7,024 bases of DNA from Deltaproteobacteria bacterium (lineage in GTDB: Bacteria > Desulfobacterota > GWC2-55-46): positions 1 through 7,024 of the forward strand of contig JACREV010000246.1 in NCBI GenBank assembly GCA_016218095.1. The letters are read 5' to 3'. Positions 5,462-7,024 of this stretch are shown here, in pieces. The notes below the pieces were generated by a model. The model worked only from the letters and a program-made list of their open reading frames with translations. It did not search any database and was not told where the DNA came from. Every line of letters begins with the position of its first letter. Within the stretch, counting starts at the first letter, position 1. A program made the position numbers and the translations under genes.

Positions 5462-5995
5462 ATGAAGACTACCCGTATCCATAAGACTTTGATAGCCGCC
5501 GTGTTGGGAGTAGCCCTTGCGGCAGGCGCAAACGCTTACGCCGACGGCGACGACAGGGACCACGACCACGGGGGCGAAAACCACGCTCGCTACAAGACCG
5601 TTGAAAACCAGCTTTACAAGCAGGAGTGCTCCGCCTGCCATTACCTCTATCTCCCGGGGCTCCTCCCGGCTCGCTCCTGGGAGGCGCTGATAAAAGGTTC
5701 GGACAAGCACTTCGGAGAGAACCTCGCCCTCGACGAGGGCACATCCTCCGAGATACTGGGATTCCTCAAGGCCAACTCCGCCGAGAAGACGAATACCGAG
5801 TGGTCGAATAAGATCATGAAGAGCGTCGGGTCGTCAACCCCGACGAGGATAATGGACGTGCCCTGGGTCATAAAGGAGCACAGGGAGGTCAAGGACGCCT
5901 TCAAGAGGCCGTCTGTCGGGAGCGCCTCCAACTGCGGGGCCTGTCACACCAGGGGGCATGAGGGGGACTTCGAGACCGTAAAGGTGCCCAAGTAA
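5462..5995 (+). CDS. dhc: Periplasmic diheme cytochrome c (DHC)
   Basis: Soluble diheme c-type cytochrome of 177 residues. The signal peptide has a basic start (KTTRIHK), a hydrophobic core at about 9-22 and ANA at 23-25, with cleavage probably after Ala25. The mature N-terminus is unusually acidic and His-rich (YADGDDRDHDHGGENH, 26-41). Two heme sites, CSACH (56-60) and CGACH (158-162), are spaced about 100 residues apart, as in the DHC family and in the C-terminal half of the b561 fusion upstream. Shared landmarks with that domain include LLPA-SW (67-73), HFGE (83-86), the segment RIMDVPW (129-135) and FKR-SV with SNC before the second heme. DHC is the known redox partner of SHP, encoded just upstream, so it probably relays electrons between the membrane subunit and SHP. 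It is the last gene of the operon; a strong hairpin follows 20 bases after the stop. Confidence 0.9.
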   Translation: MKTTRIHKTLIAAVLGVALAAGANAYADGDDRDHDHGGENHARYKTVENQLYKQECSACHYLYLPGLLPARSWEALIKGSDKHFGENLALDEGTSSEILGFLKANSAEKTNTEWSNKIMKSVGSSTPTRIMDVPWVIKEHREVKDAFKRPSVGSASNCGACHTRGHEGDFETVKVPK

Positions 5996-6015
5996 AAAGC
6001 CTGTAATATCAATAT

Positions 6016-6069
6016 GGCGCGGCGCATAGTTGATACTCGGTATCATCTGTGCTCCGCGCCTTCTATTTT
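6016..6069 (+). terminator. Hairpin terminator after the cytochrome operon, possibly bidirectional
   Basis: A 21-position stem (6016-6036 against 6040-6060) with a TCG loop has 18 Watson-Crick pairs, one G-U and two mismatches. The outer arm is GGCGCGG/CCGCGCC and the inner arm GATAC/GTATC. On the plus strand TTCTATTTT follows at once, so it should terminate the cytochrome operon. It also lies 2 bases beyond the stop of the convergent hydrolase gene, but there the downstream side has no comparable T-tract, so termination in that direction is less certain. Confidence 0.82.
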
Positions 6070-6803
6070 CCGACCCCGCCCCCGAGTTTTCTAAGGAGTG
6101 CTACCTCTATCCCCGTTCCTTCCAGGAGTTTCGCGAGCCTTTCCGGGTCCTCCTTTATGGTAAAGAACCTCGGGTCCTTGGAGAAGAACATCTCCCCCGT
6201 GACCTCGGGGGATGGTTCGTCGATGGGCGTAAAATGGACAGGTATGAAGAGGCGCGGCCGCATGATTTTGACCGCTTCGGCTATATCTTCCATCTTTATC
6301 GAGTAAGTGTTGTCGGCTATGGGGAGGATGGCGCAGTCTATCCCGGAAAGAGAGTCCATCTCCTCGGTCCTGCCGGTGTCCCCGGCGAAGTATATGGTCT
6401 CCCCCCTGAACTCGATCAAAAAACCGCACCCCTCGCCCTGCATGTGAAAGCCCTTTTCGGCGTACGCCGCAACACCTGTTACCCTTACCCCAGCAAGCTC
6501 TATCGTCTCTCCGACCTTTACCGTGCGCACGCCCTTTATGTCCGCAACGCAGTATTTGATGTAGCTGTCGTGGAAGGCGGCGAGTCTCGTCTTCTCCCCC
6601 CTTATGGGGGTTATGAATTCCGGGAGGCAGTGGTCCACATGGTGATGTGAGATGAGTATCAGGCGCGCCGCAGGCGCGCCCTCATCAAGCATGACCGGGT
6701 CGATGTAGATGACGGACCCGTCTTCGGATGTCATCCTCACCCCGGATTGGCCGAGCCACTCGTATTTTATGCCGTTCAGAGCTATGCTGTCCCTTAACAT
6801 CAT
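6063..6803 (-). CDS. Metallo-beta-lactamase-fold hydrolase, UlaG/UPF0173-type
   Basis: Cytoplasmic metal-dependent hydrolase of 246 residues with no signal peptide; substrate unknown. The MBL signature HxHxDH appears as HHHVDH (53-58). Other metal-site candidates are His120 (KGFHMQGEG), Asp142 (FAGDTG) and His200 (IPVHF), so both metal sites look intact. The N-terminal half (IKYEWLGQSGVRM, then IYIDP) and the GFLIE-x7-YFAGDTG segment match the UPF0173/UlaG branch rather than true beta-lactamases, glyoxalase II or RNase J. Most such proteins have no assigned substrate; UlaG itself opens L-ascorbate-6-phosphate lactone, which should not be assumed here. ATGs at 6803 and 6800 are adjacent; GGGAG (6812-6808) is better spaced for 6800. 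It is a single gene, convergent with the cytochrome operon and divergent from the secreted-protein gene, with an inverted repeat (6820-6838) just upstream. Confidence 0.85.
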   Translation of the reverse strand: MMLRDSIALNGIKYEWLGQSGVRMTSEDGSVIYIDPVMLDEGAPAARLILISHHHVDHCLPEFITPIRGEKTRLAAFHDSYIKYCVADIKGVRTVKVGETIELAGVRVTGVAAYAEKGFHMQGEGCGFLIEFRGETIYFAGDTGRTEEMDSLSGIDCAILPIADNTYSIKMEDIAEAVKIMRPRLFIPVHFTPIDEPSPEVTGEMFFSKDPRFFTIKEDPERLAKLLEGTGIEVALLRKLGGGVGK

Positions 6804-6819
6804 ATCTCTCCCATTTCCT

Positions 6820-6838
6820 GTTCTGATATTAACAGAAC
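6820..6838. promoter_or_regulatory. Operator-like inverted repeat upstream of the hydrolase gene
   Basis: GTTCTG (6820-6825) and CAGAAC (6833-6838) are perfect inverted 6-bp arms around a 7-bp AT-rich centre, 17 bases upstream of the ATG at 6803. Size and AT-rich centre suit a dimeric regulator; a leader hairpin is also possible. A hexamer TATTAT (6851-6846, minus strand) just upstream could be the -10 box, but no good -35 accompanies it. Confidence 0.4.
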
Positions 6839-6859
6839 TCTTTTCATAATAAATGACTT

Positions 6860-6889
6860 TTGTTAGACTGTGCGTTACCGATGTCTAAT
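6860..6889 (+). promoter_or_regulatory. Weak candidate promoter for the secreted-protein gene
   Basis: TTGTTA (6860-6865, 4 of 6) and TCTAAT (6884-6889, 5 of 6) are 18 bp apart, about 50 bases before the ATG at 6941. A second -10-like box, TAAAAT at 6911-6916, has no convincing -35. The spacer contains most of a TTAGAC/GTCTAA inverted repeat (6863-6868 and 6883-6888). The assignment is tentative. Confidence 0.35.
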
Positions 6890-6930
6890 CTTCCTTTAAT
6901 CTATCGGCTGTAAAATGTTTTCACAAAAAT

Positions 6931-6935
6931 GGAGG
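6931..6935 (+). promoter_or_regulatory. Ribosome-binding site defining the last gene's start
   Basis: GGAGG lies five bases before the ATG at 6941, ideal spacing. It supports this short window-edge frame as a real gene start. Confidence 0.75.
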
Positions 6936-6940
6936 GACTC

Positions 6941-7024
6941 ATGAGCAGGGCAAAAATGATCTTTTCAGGGCTTCTCCTTGCGCTTTTCATGATATCCCCG
7001 GCGCTGGCCGGGATAGTGAACTCG
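6941..7024 (+). CDS. Start of a secreted protein, 3' end outside the window
   Basis: Only 28 codons are present and the frame is still open at the edge. The sequence begins MSRAKMIFSG, continues with a hydrophobic core (about 7-18), and has ALA at 21-23, so it carries a Sec signal peptide with likely cleavage before Gly24; GIVNS follows. A good ribosome-binding site precedes it. The mature start resembles the N-termini of some multiheme cytochromes c (IVNS- before the first heme motif), which would suit the neighbourhood. No CxxCH lies in the visible part, so that identity is a guess and the function should be treated as unknown. Confidence 0.7.
   Translation, partial: MSRAKMIFSGLLLALFMISPALAGIVNS

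Noticed and set aside
6030..6650. Plus-strand open frame of 206 codons opposite the hydrolase gene
   Set aside because: Antisense shadow of a gene with a full HxHxDH metal site. It also begins inside the terminator hairpin and has no ribosome-binding site.
1..7024. CRISPR array, insertion sequence, prophage or toxin-antitoxin system
   Set aside because: No regularly spaced direct repeats, no transposase or integrase motifs and no small toxin-antitoxin pair were seen on either strand.

Overview
The window reads as chromosomal DNA of a GC-rich Gram-negative bacterium. The evidence is a type II secretion inner-membrane pair, several c-type cytochromes with Sec signal peptides, and a Fur-family metalloregulator. 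The gene mix (type II secretion, b561 and small c-type cytochromes, Fur next to a zinc-type ABC transporter) would suit an anaerobic or microaerophilic respirer of the former Deltaproteobacteria, Nitrospirota or a similar group. That placement is inference from style and content; no marker gene here settles it. Most of the DNA is coding and genes are tightly packed.

Layout. (1) 1-1646, plus strand: the 3' end of a type II secretion operon, with gspL (5' end outside the window) and gspM, joined by an ATGA overlap. (2) 1641-3560, minus strand: a metal-homeostasis operon read in the order Fur-family regulator, ABC ATPase, ABC-3 permease. It looks like a zinc (or Mn/Fe) importer, but no substrate-binding protein gene is present. 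Its promoter carries a perfect 7-1-7 palindrome in the -35/-10 spacer, which is how a Fur-family repressor would control its own operon. The permease and gspM stop codons share the palindrome TCATGA. (3) 3561-3832: a regulatory region between divergent operons. It holds the Fur-type operator/promoter, a 112-bp block bounded by a 9-bp inverted repeat, a sigma70-like promoter and a 20-bp perfect palindrome. (4) 3833-5995, plus strand: a three-gene cytochrome operon encoding a b561-type membrane cytochrome fused to a diheme cytochrome c domain, a small monoheme cytochrome of the SHP (DUF1924) family, and a free diheme cytochrome c (DHC). It ends in a strong hairpin at 6016-6060. (5) 6063-6803, minus strand: a UlaG/UPF0173-type metallo-beta-lactamase-fold hydrolase. 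(6) 6941-7024, plus strand: the first 28 codons of a secreted protein that runs off the window.

The most interesting unit is the cytochrome operon. DHC and SHP are known electron-transfer partners, and SHP is an unusual oxygen/NO-binding cytochrome c. Here a DHC-like domain is also fused to the membrane b-type cytochrome, so the locus holds two homologous diheme modules around one SHP. This suggests a quinol to b561 to fused diheme to soluble diheme to SHP chain in the periplasm. The homology and the heme motifs are visible in the sequence; the electron path and the substrate are inference.
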